A DNA stretch of 64,000 nucleotides from Anas platyrhynchos (Eukaryota; Chordata; Aves; Anseriformes; Anatidae): NCBI RefSeq assembly GCF_047663525.1, contig NC_092602.1, positions 16,737,501 to 16,801,500 of the forward strand. The letters run 5' to 3'. Positions 45,932 through 59,243 of this stretch are shown here, piece after piece (positions within the stretch are counted from its first letter, which is position 1; each line of letters starts with the position of its first letter). The position numbers and the translations under genes are program-made. The notes under the pieces are model-generated. The model saw nothing but the letters and a program-made list of their open reading frames with translations. It was not told the DNA's origin and made no database searches.

Positions 45932-47564
45932 GTAAAGCAATTCCGTGTTTCTCTTAGATAAACATTATTTTACCTAAAGTTACTTAGTAATGCACCAGGA
46001 ATTTATTCAAAATAGTATATTGCTTTTTGTGTGTACTAATATTTCTAAATAATTTAAAATTTATGTACTTCCTTGCAGTAAACTTACGTTTTGTCTTCTA
46101 ATCTTTTCTAAATGAAACATATTTGGTAAGGTGTCACTCTCAGCTCTGTTTCCAAGCAAGTGTTGGAAATAGGTGGAGAATTCATTCAAAATTTTAGTAA
46201 ACTGCACCAATTTTGTGATTCTGGAGATGAATGAGGTTAACATTATTTAAGAGAGAACATGGTGAAAGCAGTATTGGACCATTTGCATGGAATTGCTGAA
46301 GTGCCTAAATTCTCCATACAGATAAGAATGTTTGAAATTGAATGGTTTTCACACATGCCAAATAGTGTATGCATGACTTCCCTGCTTAAATGCTTTATGC
46401 TTCCTGAAATTTGGTGACTTGTTGCCTCTTCAGGTGTAGGTAGAATATGTGTTGTTCTAAGACATTAGAAAACAAGAAGAGAAATTATTTTTGTGCCCTT
46501 ATTTCCTTTGTTGGGGAAAGGGGCATAGGCCAGTAAGATTCTGAACAACTGAAATGTTAAAGCTTGTGGGCGTTGCAAAAAAATGACTACATATATAAGT
46601 CTTTGCAACTGTTTGGAGCTGCTTTTATGAAAATGGTAATATACAATGAGAAGTAGTCCATGGAAACTAGTGCCTAGAACAAAAAGCCAATGTATTTTTT
46701 CTTTATTATATAATGTTCAATTATATGTGCCCGATAGCCATCCTGTGCAAAGAACATATCAAGAGCTTTAAACAAAATCTGATTATAGTTATATTCAAAG
46801 CTATTAGAATTGATTTCAGAAAAGCTCTCCATAACATTTACAGAGCCATTTGCAATTCTGGCTATAGCGGTGGGGGGGGCGAGGGGACAAAGAGATTGTG
46901 GTCTCCTAGAGTACACAAACCTTTACAAAATCTTTTCTTACTCTTTGCTCCTATGAATCTCTGTGGTCAGTAATTCTGAGAAATTCCTTTGTTACCATTA
47001 AGATGGCCAATCCTTTCAGTTCTCTGAAGTACACTTGTCTAAAGCTAAACCCGTAAGTATAGACTATGTTAGAGGGAGGACTGCCATTTGTCTGGAAAAT
47101 AGGAATTAAACCTGTGTTATCCTCATTGCGTTCTGTTAGGGTTTCTAGAAAAGATAGAAACTGCAAACAATTCAGCTTGATTTCCATATCTGTGTGGACA
47201 TACAACAGGTCAGGTGCTTGGTAATTCCTTATTTTGTAGCTCAACCGTGCATACGAGAGAAACTGACTTCTTACCAAGAGACACAAATGCATGATGTATC
47301 TAACTTCAAAACTGCTCACTCAGAATTAATTTGCTGTTTGCTAAGAAATGTGCAGATGCATATGGAGTTCTTTGTCTTTTTTTTTTCCTTTCAGTGCCAT
47401 GAGCACTAGGTTAATTGAGGTGCTGGGTACTATCATTTAAATGTTAAAATTGCATTGTGGTTATCTTCTTCAACAAAGATATGTGCCTTGATGTAATAAA
47501 CTTGGCATGATATTTAATTGTTTGTAATAAGTGTGGTAAAATCACGGTCATTCATATTTTACAA
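45932..47564. other. Intergenic AT-rich stretch
   Basis: No gene or named repeat recognised. Confidence 0.7.
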
Positions 47565-47689
47565 AATCACAGAATCATCTAGGTTGGAAGAGGACTCCAG
47601 TATCACCTATTCCAACCTCTGACCTAACACTAACAAGTCCTCCACTAAACCATATCACTAAGCTCTACATCTAAACGTCATTTAAAGAT
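47565..47689 (-). mobile_element. CR1-F-like LINE 3' tail (125 bp)
   Basis: On plus it reads AATCACAGAATCATCTAGG then CCTAACACTAACAAGTCC and CTACATCTAAACGTC, closely matching the 3' end of the large CR1 at 35127-35245. Same or sister subfamily, severely truncated. Confidence 0.9.
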
Positions 47690-48992
47690 TTGTTACAGAA
47701 AATGTCCAGTGCCAATCCATTAAAAAAAAAAAAAAGTAATAAAAAGGTGTGCTTGTATATATATGTAATTAATAGTGGAATTTTAATTTGCAAGTGTAAT
47801 TATGCAAATACCCAAAATATATTTGAAGGCTTTAAACTTATGCTGGCTTCGTATTTTTATAGCAAACTTTAATCTGAAAATAGACACAGCTCACAGCCTG
47901 TTAATAAAAATATATCAGTAATATCAGTATTAATTTATCTTCAATCCATCCATGATTCTTTTTAATTTTATTGTCCACTTCCCATCCCACAGTTAGAAAG
48001 ACATAGTCTAGAAATGAAAAATTGAAAACAAGTGGTCTGGAAATTAAAAGTTGTGCTTAGATTGATCATAGCAACTATTAAAGAAGTTTCCTATTATTGT
48101 TTTTAAGACGTTCATGAAAATTTTAACTTCCATGTTTAAGGTTTCCATGATTTGTCTACTGTAGCATGCAGTAGGCAAGCAAGCATATTGTCCTTATCAT
48201 TCTGCTTTCTCCTGAATAGGCAGAAGGCACGGTACAAAAACATACCTGGTACAAAAGGCTTGACAAGCAGAGATAAAACAAGGCACTTACAAAGTTATAA
48301 GTTGAGAAAAGTGGTATTGCAGTAAACTGACTGCTCCACCTGATCCTCCTGTGCACATCGGATTACTTGCAAACTAGCTGGATGCAGACGTTCTGTGTCT
48401 GAAGAAACAGATTGTTCTACCATTCTCTGAATTTGTATTGACCATGTCTTTCATCTTCATTTTATGACGAGATCAGTTGACTGGACTTAAAAAGGTCTAG
48501 GAGCTAATGATTTACCTTGAAGGCTTTCCATCATAGCTGTTTTTTTCCTGGTGGCTACAGCCTGTTGCCTTTTTTTTTTTTTTTTTTACTGCTTATAGTG
48601 AATTGAGCGTCCCGCCCTAGAAGTGAAGAATGGGAGATAGTTAGAGAAAGAATGAAGTGATAAACTGTTCCCTCCTTGTCACATTCATCCTGGTTTCCTA
48701 ATAAGGGACTTTTTAAAATTGAGCCTTGCGCTACTGTGCATCAGGAAGAGATCTAAGCAACCAAGAGGTGACATACATAGAAGTTTGCTGTGGTAAGTGG
48801 AAAGTTTAAATTCGTGATTTAAACTTTCTGGCTCAGCTCTGGCCAGCAGCCAGAACCTTTTGGAGCCGGCCGGAGCTAGCTCTGCTCTGACATGAGGCAG
48901 CTGCTGGGCTCTGCTCACCCCTGCAGCCAAACCTTTACCATGTGTACCCAGTACACAAAGCTTGGCTGGAATGCTACAGTACAGTTCCAACA
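47690..48992. other. Intergenic stretch
   Basis: No gene recognised. A T18 run lies at 48570-48587. Confidence 0.7.
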
Positions 48993-49205
48993 ATTCATAG
49001 AATCACAGAATGGTTTGGATTGGAAGGGCCCTTAAAACCACCTGGTTCCACCCCTTCTGCCATGGGCAGGGACACCTCCCACCAGACCAGGTTGCTCAAA
49101 GTCCCATCCAGCCTGGCCTTGGGCACTGCCAGGGATGGGGCACCCACAGCTCCTCTGGGCAGCCTGTGCCACTGCCTCACCACCCTCATAGTGGGTGAAA
49201 TTTGT
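48993..49205 (-). mobile_element. CR1 LINE fragment (3' end)
   Basis: Octamer tail at 48993 and CR1 3' UTR (GGCAGGGACACCTCC, CATCCAGCCTGGCCTTGG on plus). Closest here to the RIOK2 intron 4 copy. Confidence 0.9.
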
Positions 49206-52200
49206 TTAATGCACTTCTTCACAGATTTAGTCTTAATTTCTGACTCTGGGATTAAAGCTACAGCTGCCTAGAGGAGCCTGCTAAAAATTGATCAAGGGAA
49301 CTGTCATCATCTTTCTTTTTCTCTTATGAAGTATGTATTTCTGTATGGACACCATTGGCACACAGAGATGAGGTAGGAATGGAGCACAGATGTGTTAAAA
49401 CTTCAATTAAAAGCAAATTTCAAGCCTTAGGAGAGGTGATACTTTGGGATAGGGTGCGTGTGTTTTTCTTTCTTTGTTTTTCATGAAAAGCAGATAAAAA
49501 CACTCATATCCTTATGGACAGTACTTAATAAGTTTATCTTTTTATTTGACGTGAGGGTATGGAACTGGATTTAAGTTTTTTTTTGACCCATACAAGTGAC
49601 TGGAAATTTTGGTACAGTTGCCAGAGACAACATCTGATTTTTTCACTGGTCTCTATTGCAAATTATATTTCCATCAGAGTACTTTTCATGACGAATTGTT
49701 CATGAAAATGATTTCAGGAGGTAGAGCACCTGCTGAAGTCCTGCATTGCATATTAATGTAAAGGCGACAGGTCTTGCAATTCTTGTGTGATGTTCAACTC
49801 TGGCAACATGCAAACTGCTTTTTGTTAATGAATTGTGCTAAGTAATGCTTTACTCTTTTATGTATGTAATTATTAATATGTAAATTACCAATGCAGGTTG
49901 GCAGTTTGGCAGAGCAAGACCTTTTTATAGTTTGTCTTGTTTAGACTGAAGAAAATCAGAGGCAGTTATGGAAAAAAAAGGAAAATGGCTGAAATATATA
50001 GTTGCAATAGTTGTAAGCTGTGAGTAGGCATGAAACATTAGTTAAAATACATTAAATGTTTACTTAGTCAAATAGTGACTTCAGTCATGCAACAGAATGG
50101 TTCCCTGCTAGTTCAATAAATCTAATGAGGCAAAGCAGTACCTTTCCTGATGTTACTGGTTTACAGCCATTCAAAGGATACTACAGTGAGCAAATGGCTA
50201 CTTCATTTCTTGATGCCAAGGACATTTAGCATAGCTAATGAGGGACCAAGACAAAAAAAGCTGTAAATTATTTTTGACGATTGGAGCGCCTGGATTAGTG
50301 AAAAACTAAGAGTTAAATCTCGGTGTCTGTTGCAGGAAATCTGTGCTTTTGGGTCTGTTCTTGTTTTAAATATTTATTGCCATATGAAATCAGGCTATGT
50401 CTAGCAAAAACATTGGAAGACTTGCAGAGAAGCAGGATCCAGAAAGATTAAAAATTTGGGCAAGTGCTTGGGTTATTGAAAGACCAAAGCAAATTTTGTC
50501 TGTAGACTTTCAGACTTTGGAAAGAGTTCAGTTACTTTTTGTTTGTGATTGCTATTTTCTGTCTCTTAATGAAATAAAATAGAAATCCATGTGTTCATAT
50601 GAGATGTTAATTTGCATGTAATTATGAGAAATAATGATTCAGAACACTTCGAATCAAAAACAGTGATAGGATTCAAGTTTCCATAAAAATATCATCTTTA
50701 AGTGGTAGTTTTAATTCCAGGTTCTTTGCATTTCAATATGAAATATAAGACTTTACATCAGAGATTTTACATTACTTTACAAGCTATGTAATAAGTTGTA
50801 ATAAAAACTTCCCATTAAAAAAAAAAAAAAAAAAGAAAGAAAAAAAAGAAAAAATAAAGATAACCAGCTGATGCATTGCCTGAGTACATATTTTCTCAGC
50901 CATTTGCCTCATTTTATGTACAGCTTAATATGTATTTTCTCTCTACTTTGTCTATAAATATATATTTTCATATCCATAAGAATATACTCATGTTCTTAGT
51001 AAATGAAGGCATGCTTTCAATAAATTGAATGTCCAGCTGGCTGAAGATTTAAACAGAAAAAGGATACAAGAAGATATTTGGTAGATAAACATGTTCTTGT
51101 TTAGTCTTTTTTGATACTGATTGTTTAGAACTCTGAGTGCTTGCTTATGCTAGCTTTGGGCTGTTCTTCAAAAAGTCAATCAGCACAGTCTAGATGGTGG
51201 CTTTGATCTTTGTTTTTATATTTGTTTTAAGAGACTAAAAGACACGAAATTTGTGATTACATGGTTTGTGAGATCATCCCCCCCTCCACACATTATCCAC
51301 AGATGGTTTAAGGGGACTAAAGAAAGGCTGCCCGCCTGAGGTTTTGACATCTTCATTATAGTCCCAGCAGGCTACTTTATAAACATCAGCATTTTTGCAG
51401 TTGTTCTTGCAGGTGCTTAAAGGAGATTGTGGCCTTTCACCTAGCATAATCAGCTTCCTTTTATTTCACAACATTTACTATTCCTTTGCATAGCCTTATT
51501 GTTTTTACACAGTGCTCTTAAAGGAAAACTTAACGAATTATTCCAACACCTGCTTGCCACAAGGCAAACACTGATCTTCATGTTAGTCCTATGAGAGCTT
51601 ACCACAGCCTCCCTAAGGCACATTTATCATGCAACTAGACGTCATCAGTCTCTGAAGGAATGTGATAGTGACTTGCTTACTTTCACATCGTGTGTCATCT
51701 GCACTGTGCAAAATTTACATTTCTAAACTTTGTATTTTATAGTTCAGTAAATAATAAAACCAAATTTTACAGACTTTTGGCAGAATATTTCTTAGGTCCA
51801 AATCCTTACATTTTAAATCACCTAAATTATGCTTGCTGCATTTGTCTGTTGCTTTTATGCATATCATTTTCCCATGTTTCTAGTTATGCTTCTCTATGCT
51901 TTGGATAAGTGGATAAGTATGATAATCAAAGTTTGTTTGTAATTTAAAATATTTATCAGCATGAAGAGTGATGCAATCCATTTTTTCCAGATGTGCCAAC
52001 CTATGCAAAATAATTCTGTTGATCAGTGAGGATTCCTGATTATGTTCAGTGAAGGAAGATAAATGAGAAAATGCTGATTCTTGGATCACTTCTGATTCAG
52101 AGATAATAAAAGACTTTTGAAACTTTTTTGTCTGTATAGCGACTGATTCATAGGCAGCCCTGTAATAAAACAGCAAGACCTTACCATCTCATGGGTGGGT

Positions 52201-55200
52201 TTTTTTTAGCTGTATAGATGAAATATGCTTATGTGGTTTCAAATGAATAGGCAATTGTCTCCACTAGAACTTGCAATGACTTGAACCTCTCTGTAGAGTC
52301 TCAGTAGGGAAGACAAATTTTGAAACGTAAATAATCAAGCAGGAGATCGGGTTTGATTTCACAAGCCAGTATTGTGGTCTCTGTGTTTGTAAGTAGTGTA
52401 TTTGTTAAATGGTAAAATTAAATGCTTGGTTAGTTTGTTTTGTTGTATTAGAGAGCATGAACAGAACAACTGAGGCAGGTTTTGCTCTGTTTCTGCGTAT
52501 GAGACAATTATAGCAATTTGTAAGAAATGTCAAGCTTGAAAGTGTTTGCTTACTTGTTAATAGCAGGTGATGCTCGTAAGTTATGCATCGTAGAAAAGGT
52601 GGATAACACTGTTGCACACTGTATTGGGGGGTGGGGTGAGAGAGTGGTTGTGGTGTTTGGCTGCCTAGCACAGTAGAACCACCACACACACACACAGATT
52701 TAAGGTTGCACGATAAAGTGGGCTTCTTTATCTAGCTGTCTCTGAGCATACATATTTTAACACATAAACATGCTTTTCCATGAGAGTCATCAGGGGTTAC
52801 AGGTGATTTCAAGGAACTCAGAAATGTGCTGTATGAGAATAACGCCAGAGGGATCATTCTGTTCAGAGAAAATTTAAGAGCAGGAGGTCTAGAATTTAAT
52901 CCCTAACTAGAAAGTAGAAAATAAAACATTAGATACTGCAGACTGTAGGTCAACTTTTGTACAGCAAGAACAAGAAAGGTGGATGGCTTGAGAACTTCAT
53001 TTTTAGCGACAGACTTGTCTAATCAAGAAGTCAACAAAGTGACAAAAACAGGAAAAATAGAACAAATGGAATGTACTTAAAATAACATGATTTTGAGAAC
53101 AGCAACAACAACAACCAAAAAAAAAAAAACACAAAACACAAAAATGTGAAAGAAATTATTTAATTGCCAGTGCTAGAATAATATACAAGAATTAGATTTG
53201 TTTATTTATCTGCTTAATAACAAACTAACTAGAGAAAAAAAACTAACTGAGAGAAGGAATGTTTAGCAAATTTGTTTCTCTGATGAATGAACAGGGCTAT
53301 AGCCCTGGTAATGGAAGTGCTCAGCATTGCTTTTTTTCAAAGTTCAGCTTTGAATTTTAACTGAATTACTCTGGCCAAGCCCCCAGATAGTTGATCCCCA
53401 GTGTCTCAAAAGCTACAAATGAACATGATCAGAGATCTAGAAATCTTTATCTGCTAGGTACAAGTGAATGAATTGCAGCTGCTTAGTCCAAGAAGTTTAG
53501 AAAAACTCTGAATATTTAGAAACATAGATATTTGACCATAAAAAAGTCTGCTACACAGAGAAAGGTGTCCATTTCAGATTTGGGCAATGTATTTTAAGAT
53601 ATGTAACAGATATAAACTGAAAGAAAGAACTTCAGACAACACTTCAGGAGAAAAAAAAATATATATATAAAAGTAATGGAATCATACAGGAATGGGCTAC
53701 ATGTGTCCATGAGTTTTTAGAGTTTTTCCTACCAGAATTCTAGAAATATCATTGTCAGGACTATCTAGAGATACAGCTTTTCCTGTCATAGTGCTGAGAA
53801 ATGAAGCATGTGAAATGCTGAGGTCTCTTTTAGTGTAATGTGAATAAGTAAGTGGCCTAAACCAGAATGTTTTCTAACTAGAAAAACTTTTTTTTTTCCC
53901 TTGAAACAAAATTGTTTCCATCTTTGTGAAGCCATAGGAATAATAATAATAATAATAATAAACGAAAAAAAATCAAAAATTCAAAAAATTCAAAAGTTCA
54001 AATTGTAGTATACCAATATTGGATGTGTAATTCCCCAAACTCAGTCATATCATTTGAACCCAGGACAGTGTAGCAAACTAAGTGAGTTGATTCTTGTGAA
54101 TTGTTTGTTCATTGTTTGATTTGTTGGTTATTTTTTAAAATGACTTCAAGCTTTGGAAGTCAAGATTAGAGTCTTGGTTAAGTTATGAAAACAGGTTTCA
54201 AAAGTGATTTGAGAGGAAGTGTGGTCATGACAAGTTGCAAATTTTATTTTTATTTTTATTTTTTATTCATCTTGCTTTATTAAATGTTTCATTTTCTTGC
54301 TTGAATTCATGTCTGTGTGCAATAATATCACAACATAATTCAGTTTTAAATTTAAGTAGTTTCATGTTACTGCTGTCCTTGTATTTTATGTAACAACTCC
54401 CTCTTTGCTAAGAAGGTTGTTGAATTAAAAACATTAACAACAGAGAAATGACACACCTCCACATTGCAAAAAGTAAAGAATATCTGTAGAAATCCTGAAC
54501 TTGAGTTGTTTGTCCTGTACCCATACCATGAGTGACAAAAGAAAATATGCCATTCAATATGCAGAATTCAAGAATGGCTGACCCTTTGTGTAAATAGGAC
54601 CTCTTTATTCAGGCCTCCAGAAATGTAAATACACTTAACCATGAGCAGAAAATAGATTTGCTATTCTGAAGTTTGAAGTGGCCCTTAGCATATCGCTCAC
54701 ATTGTTGAATTTTAGTTATTAGCTATAAAATTTAAGCTTTGTAGCATGATTAACACAAAAGGTGCCATCTACTGCAAGGCATAAAACTAATTCCTAGTTG
54801 CTGCCATGATAGAATAAGGGATGATAGAATAAGAGATTGATCAGTGAGATTCTTGAAGACAAGTACTGTGGGAAGAATTATTTTTTCATGCATATACGTG
54901 TTTGTACATGCACACACACACAAATTTATCATGAAAGGATGCTTATATTTTCTGAAGCAAAGGATTGTTTGGAAGTATTTATTTTCTCTTAAAAAAAAAA
55001 GCTCAATATGAATTTGAAATGGCTGTATAACTGGCATAATTCAGCAGTAGTCTCAGTTTTAAGAGAATATAATTCTTGCCTTTAAGAATATAATTACATT
55101 TTCAGTCAAAATAAAACTGAGTGCATGTGTAGAGTTTAGAAACAAACAATTTTGTTTTAAAATCTTTATTATGAAAGCTTTGTTAGCAGTTTCCTGGTTG

Positions 55201-58200
55201 AAATTGTAGCAATATTTTCAATTAAAACAGGATTCAAATCTTACTGTTTCGTGCTTCAATGACATTTGACAGGAAATCCAAAGTTCCAACATGCTAGATC
55301 TTCAGAAGTGTAATGTATTTTCCTGTTAAATTTATTTTTAGTAAACTATTTTCTCTATTAGAAGAAAAAAAATTCTTCTGTAGAAGTTCACAGTGAACTC
55401 ACTTGTGGATTTGTGGAGGTCTGGCATAAAATCTCATGCATATCCGTATTTCATGTATTTCAGGTAATCACAAAACAAGCTATAACCACATTAATAAGCC
55501 AGTAGCCATTACTTTGCATGTGCAGAACCTTTTAGAAAGGTCTTTGGAGAAAGGTGTTGCTAAGGCCTTCCCTTCTGCCCACTGCCAGGACCACAGCTGC
55601 AGAGATGTCTCAGATGGTTTCCAGGAGGCTGGCCCTGGAACAGTGCTCTCCTGCTTTTGCAGGATGCTCTTTTCTAAGCCAATTTAAAATGTGGCTACAA
55701 CCTTTTCTGCTGAGAGTTCGAGACATCATCCTCTTTTGCTTCTTAGTCTCTTATACCAGGTAGCCTATAATTCCCTGGAAATGGGAGTAATAACTCTCTT
55801 CATGGCAGACTAGCTGAGATTTACTCAGACCCTGCTGTTTGAACAGCTACTGAGGCCTCCCACAGTGTGAAAAGTGCATCTCTGCTTGCACAGTGTGTGA
55901 CTGCCATTTGTGTTTCCATCCATGTTTTATCCTCTTCTTCCTTCACTTATGGCCTCTGTTGCTTTACAGACTTGGGAGAAGATGGCAAGAATAGTTAAAA
56001 GAAGGGAATTTCAGGCAAGGTAAGTTGTATTTATTAACTCAGAGGAATGCTGCGTTTCTTAAAAGAAGAGCATTAGTTACTGCTTTCACAAGGGATGGCC
56101 TAGCAATTGCACCAGCGTCCTATGCCAGGCAATAAGACCTTCAGAAAGGATAGTTTCTGAGACAAATTGGGAGGTGTAGGAAGACACTAGCTCAGTATTT
56201 GTAAATCGTTGTACTCAGACTAGTTGTTCACTGGGGAAAATACTGAGTAGAACCGAAAGACAAGGATTAGATTGCCTTCTGCTTCCAAGACTGCAAGTAA
56301 TAATGTCATTAAATGGACTTGTGAGGAAAAGTTGATGTTAAGTTACATAACAAGGTTCAGGTAAAGCTTTCCACAAGAAGTTTATAGAAAAGAATATGCT
56401 AAGCAGATGCTGTTAGTATGAAGTATTAGTTGTGGTGGTGATGGGTGAAGATTCGTGAAGAATGACTGAGAGAAATGAAGCAGAAACAAAGCTTATTTTT
56501 ATATTGATGACTACAAATATTTAATGATTGTTATTCCATTCCTTCCCCAAAATGTTTTCAAAAAACTAAAGCAAGCTATGGTTCTCAGTTTCTTCTAGAT
56601 GATGATGATGATTTGATGAGGAGAGCCAAAACTTTTAAGATTTTGACTTTAAATCAAAGATCAAGAAACTTCCTGGAAATGAAGAAAAAGGAGGAGGAAA
56701 ACTAAGAGATATTAAGAGACACAAAATGCAACAGGGAAAGATATATTGAATTTTCTGTGCAAGCATAAATTCCTCCTAATTAATGTAAATGTATTAGAAA
56801 ACGCACTAAGCAACAGTATTTGTATAATAAATACTGCTATTCTTAAGCATTTTTGTTAATAACAGAAGTAAAACAAAATTCTGTGGTAACAGAGTAGAAG
56901 AAATGAAGCTACAGAAATAATAAATTTCCCTTTTAATTAGTTATACATGTATTGGTGTGGAGTAAAGAAGAGAGCATTGCAAGTTGGATTTTTTTTTCCC
57001 ATAACTTTATCATTTCTGTTTATAACTGAAGGCATATGTCCTTTACGCACCGGCTTCCTCTTTTGTGTGTTCTGTGTTACTATGTTGCTGTTTTTAAAAT
57101 GAAGGTATGTTTATCTGGAAATGCTTGAAAAGTAACAGTACATTTGAATAAAATTGAGTAGTATATTCCAGGGGAATTTTCTTCAACAGTACAAAGAGAC
57201 TGTTTCCAGCAAAAAAAAGTTGAGAAATGAGATTGAACTATCATGTCAGTTGATGTCTGTGCAGAGTGAATCTGCTTATTCTGTGTAAATGACTGCAGAG
57301 GTAAGGTTTTCCAAGTTAGGACAGCATGATAGAATCAAACTCTTTTCAGCTGATGGGGTAATATAAAAACAAAAGCCTACCTCATTCAGATTAGTTTTAA
57401 AAGATAAAGCTTGAAGTGCACAATTGTAGAGCAGATTCTCACTGTCTAATTCCGTGGTGAAATCACAAGACTAGCATGTTGGGACTTCCCAATTATCTTT
57501 CCACATGCACCTTGTCATGGCCAGCCTAGGTGGCAGTTCCATGAGCAACTCTGCCTTTGGAGCCAGCTGGGGAAGTGTCCTGAGAAGGGACTGTGCAGAT
57601 AAGATGCTTCATCTTCTGGCATGCTGTGGTACAGAGTTTCCTGTTACACATTTACCATACATGCTCAGTGCATACTGTTAACAAGATTTAGAGATTTCAG
57701 TACCTACAAAGTGCCTACACTTTATTTTATGTAATAAATTTATCTAGCAATAGCTCTGATTTGGTAAAGTGTTTATATTTAATTAGTATTAATTAATATA
57801 AACTAGATTATTTTTAAAATGTACATTATAATTGAAGTAGATGGGAAAGTATGTAACAGTGAAATCTTGTGACATTCTCTTGACAGAGCAGTGAACTTTT
57901 TCATGATTTGCTGAATCATTGTATTTTCAGTTCTGTCCTGACACAGCAATATTCTGAGGCTGATTATCATTACAGCTACTGCTGGTAAGCACAGACTTGG
58001 AACTTGTGGTTCTGTGGCATAGATGACTGCGGGAGTGATATGAAGGACCTGTTCCCTTTTTGTTGCTCATTTCTAGTAATTATGGCTCAAAAAAAATTCT
58101 GTTCTTTCCGACAGGAAAAAAGACAGATGTACCCTTCATTCCTTTTCATTCCTTTTTAGTGATATCTAAAAAGAAATTCAGTACTCTGCAGTAAAGTGAC

Positions 58201-59200
58201 TGTGGACTGTTACTGTTTTGTCAAGTTCTAGTAATTCTTTGGCTTGACCCTTTCAAATATTCATAATAAGTGTTTTTGTTTGTTTGTTTGGTAGTTATTA
58301 TTTTGCATATACATGTATGTTGATGTTTTATTTTTTAAATATCAGGAAAGCATATAAGTTTTTGGTCGTATTCCTGTTTCAGCTTTTTGCATTTTACAAG
58401 GTGAAGGTGAAACTTTAGTAAGGTAGAACACACTTTGATTTAGAAGATATCTAGGTTCTACAAAATGCATAGTGTCTGTTTATTGAAAGATGGAGTGTAA
58501 GCCTTCATTTTGCTTCCAGCTGTCTTATGATGAGACTGTCTTCAAAACAGTGATTTGCTGGCTGAGCTGACAGGAGACATAAACATGCATAATTATTAAT
58601 GAATAATTAATAGAGATAAATGCACACATAATTATCTGTAATCTGTTCTTTGAACATGGATCCTGCTTATAACTGAAAATAACCACCCACCTTCCCTAGA
58701 GTGTCATAATCAGTTATTTATGGTGCTAGTAGAGAAGGACATACAGTGCCTTGGGTTATAGTAACACTTATAGTGGGTGGCTGTGATATAATATTTATTA
58801 GTACCTTGTGATTTTCACTGTGACAGAGAGGAAATTCAAATGGGTCTCTTAATACTTTCTGGATTACCCAATATTCCAGAGGTAGTGGGGATGGAGAGGT
58901 GTCATAAAATATGATTATTCCTATCCAGGTTACTCTACAAGCTGTATCATATAGCTCTGTTGTTAACATTTTATCAGCTACTGTGGCCTTAAAACTAAAA
59001 ATTCACATCAAAGCACTGGTTGCATATACTATCTCCTGTGAATTTTTATTTAACTTTTTTTGTTGCTATTGGCTTGATGGCTTATGTTTATACCAAAGTG
59101 TTACTGCTATAGGTGTCAAACAGCACACTGCAGTTGGCCCTTTCTAACACAAGAGAGTATGCTGGCTTCTTCTTCAGAAGAAGCGTTTCCATGAAGCAAG
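49206..59200. other. 10-kb AT-rich intergenic region without recognised genes
   Basis: I see no coding exon, CR1 or LTR. Simple repeats include a poly(A)-rich tract at about 50817-50860, (CA)n at 52684-52696 and (AAT)n at 53939-53961. GC-richer but unassigned patches lie at about 55550-55760 and 57480-57620. Regulatory elements cannot be excluded by reading alone. Confidence 0.6.
53939..53961 (+). repeat. (AAT)n microsatellite
   Basis: About seven AAT units. Confidence 0.9.
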
Positions 59201-59243
59201 TGGGTCCCTTCCAACTCAAGATATTCTATGATTCTATGATTCT
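59201..59243 (+). mobile_element. CR1 LINE extreme 3' tail (43 bp)
   Basis: GGGTCCCTTCCAACTCAAG followed by ATATTCTATGATTCTATG and ATTCT. Same tail type as the copies at 15578 and 32466. One of the shortest CR1 remnants here. Confidence 0.85.
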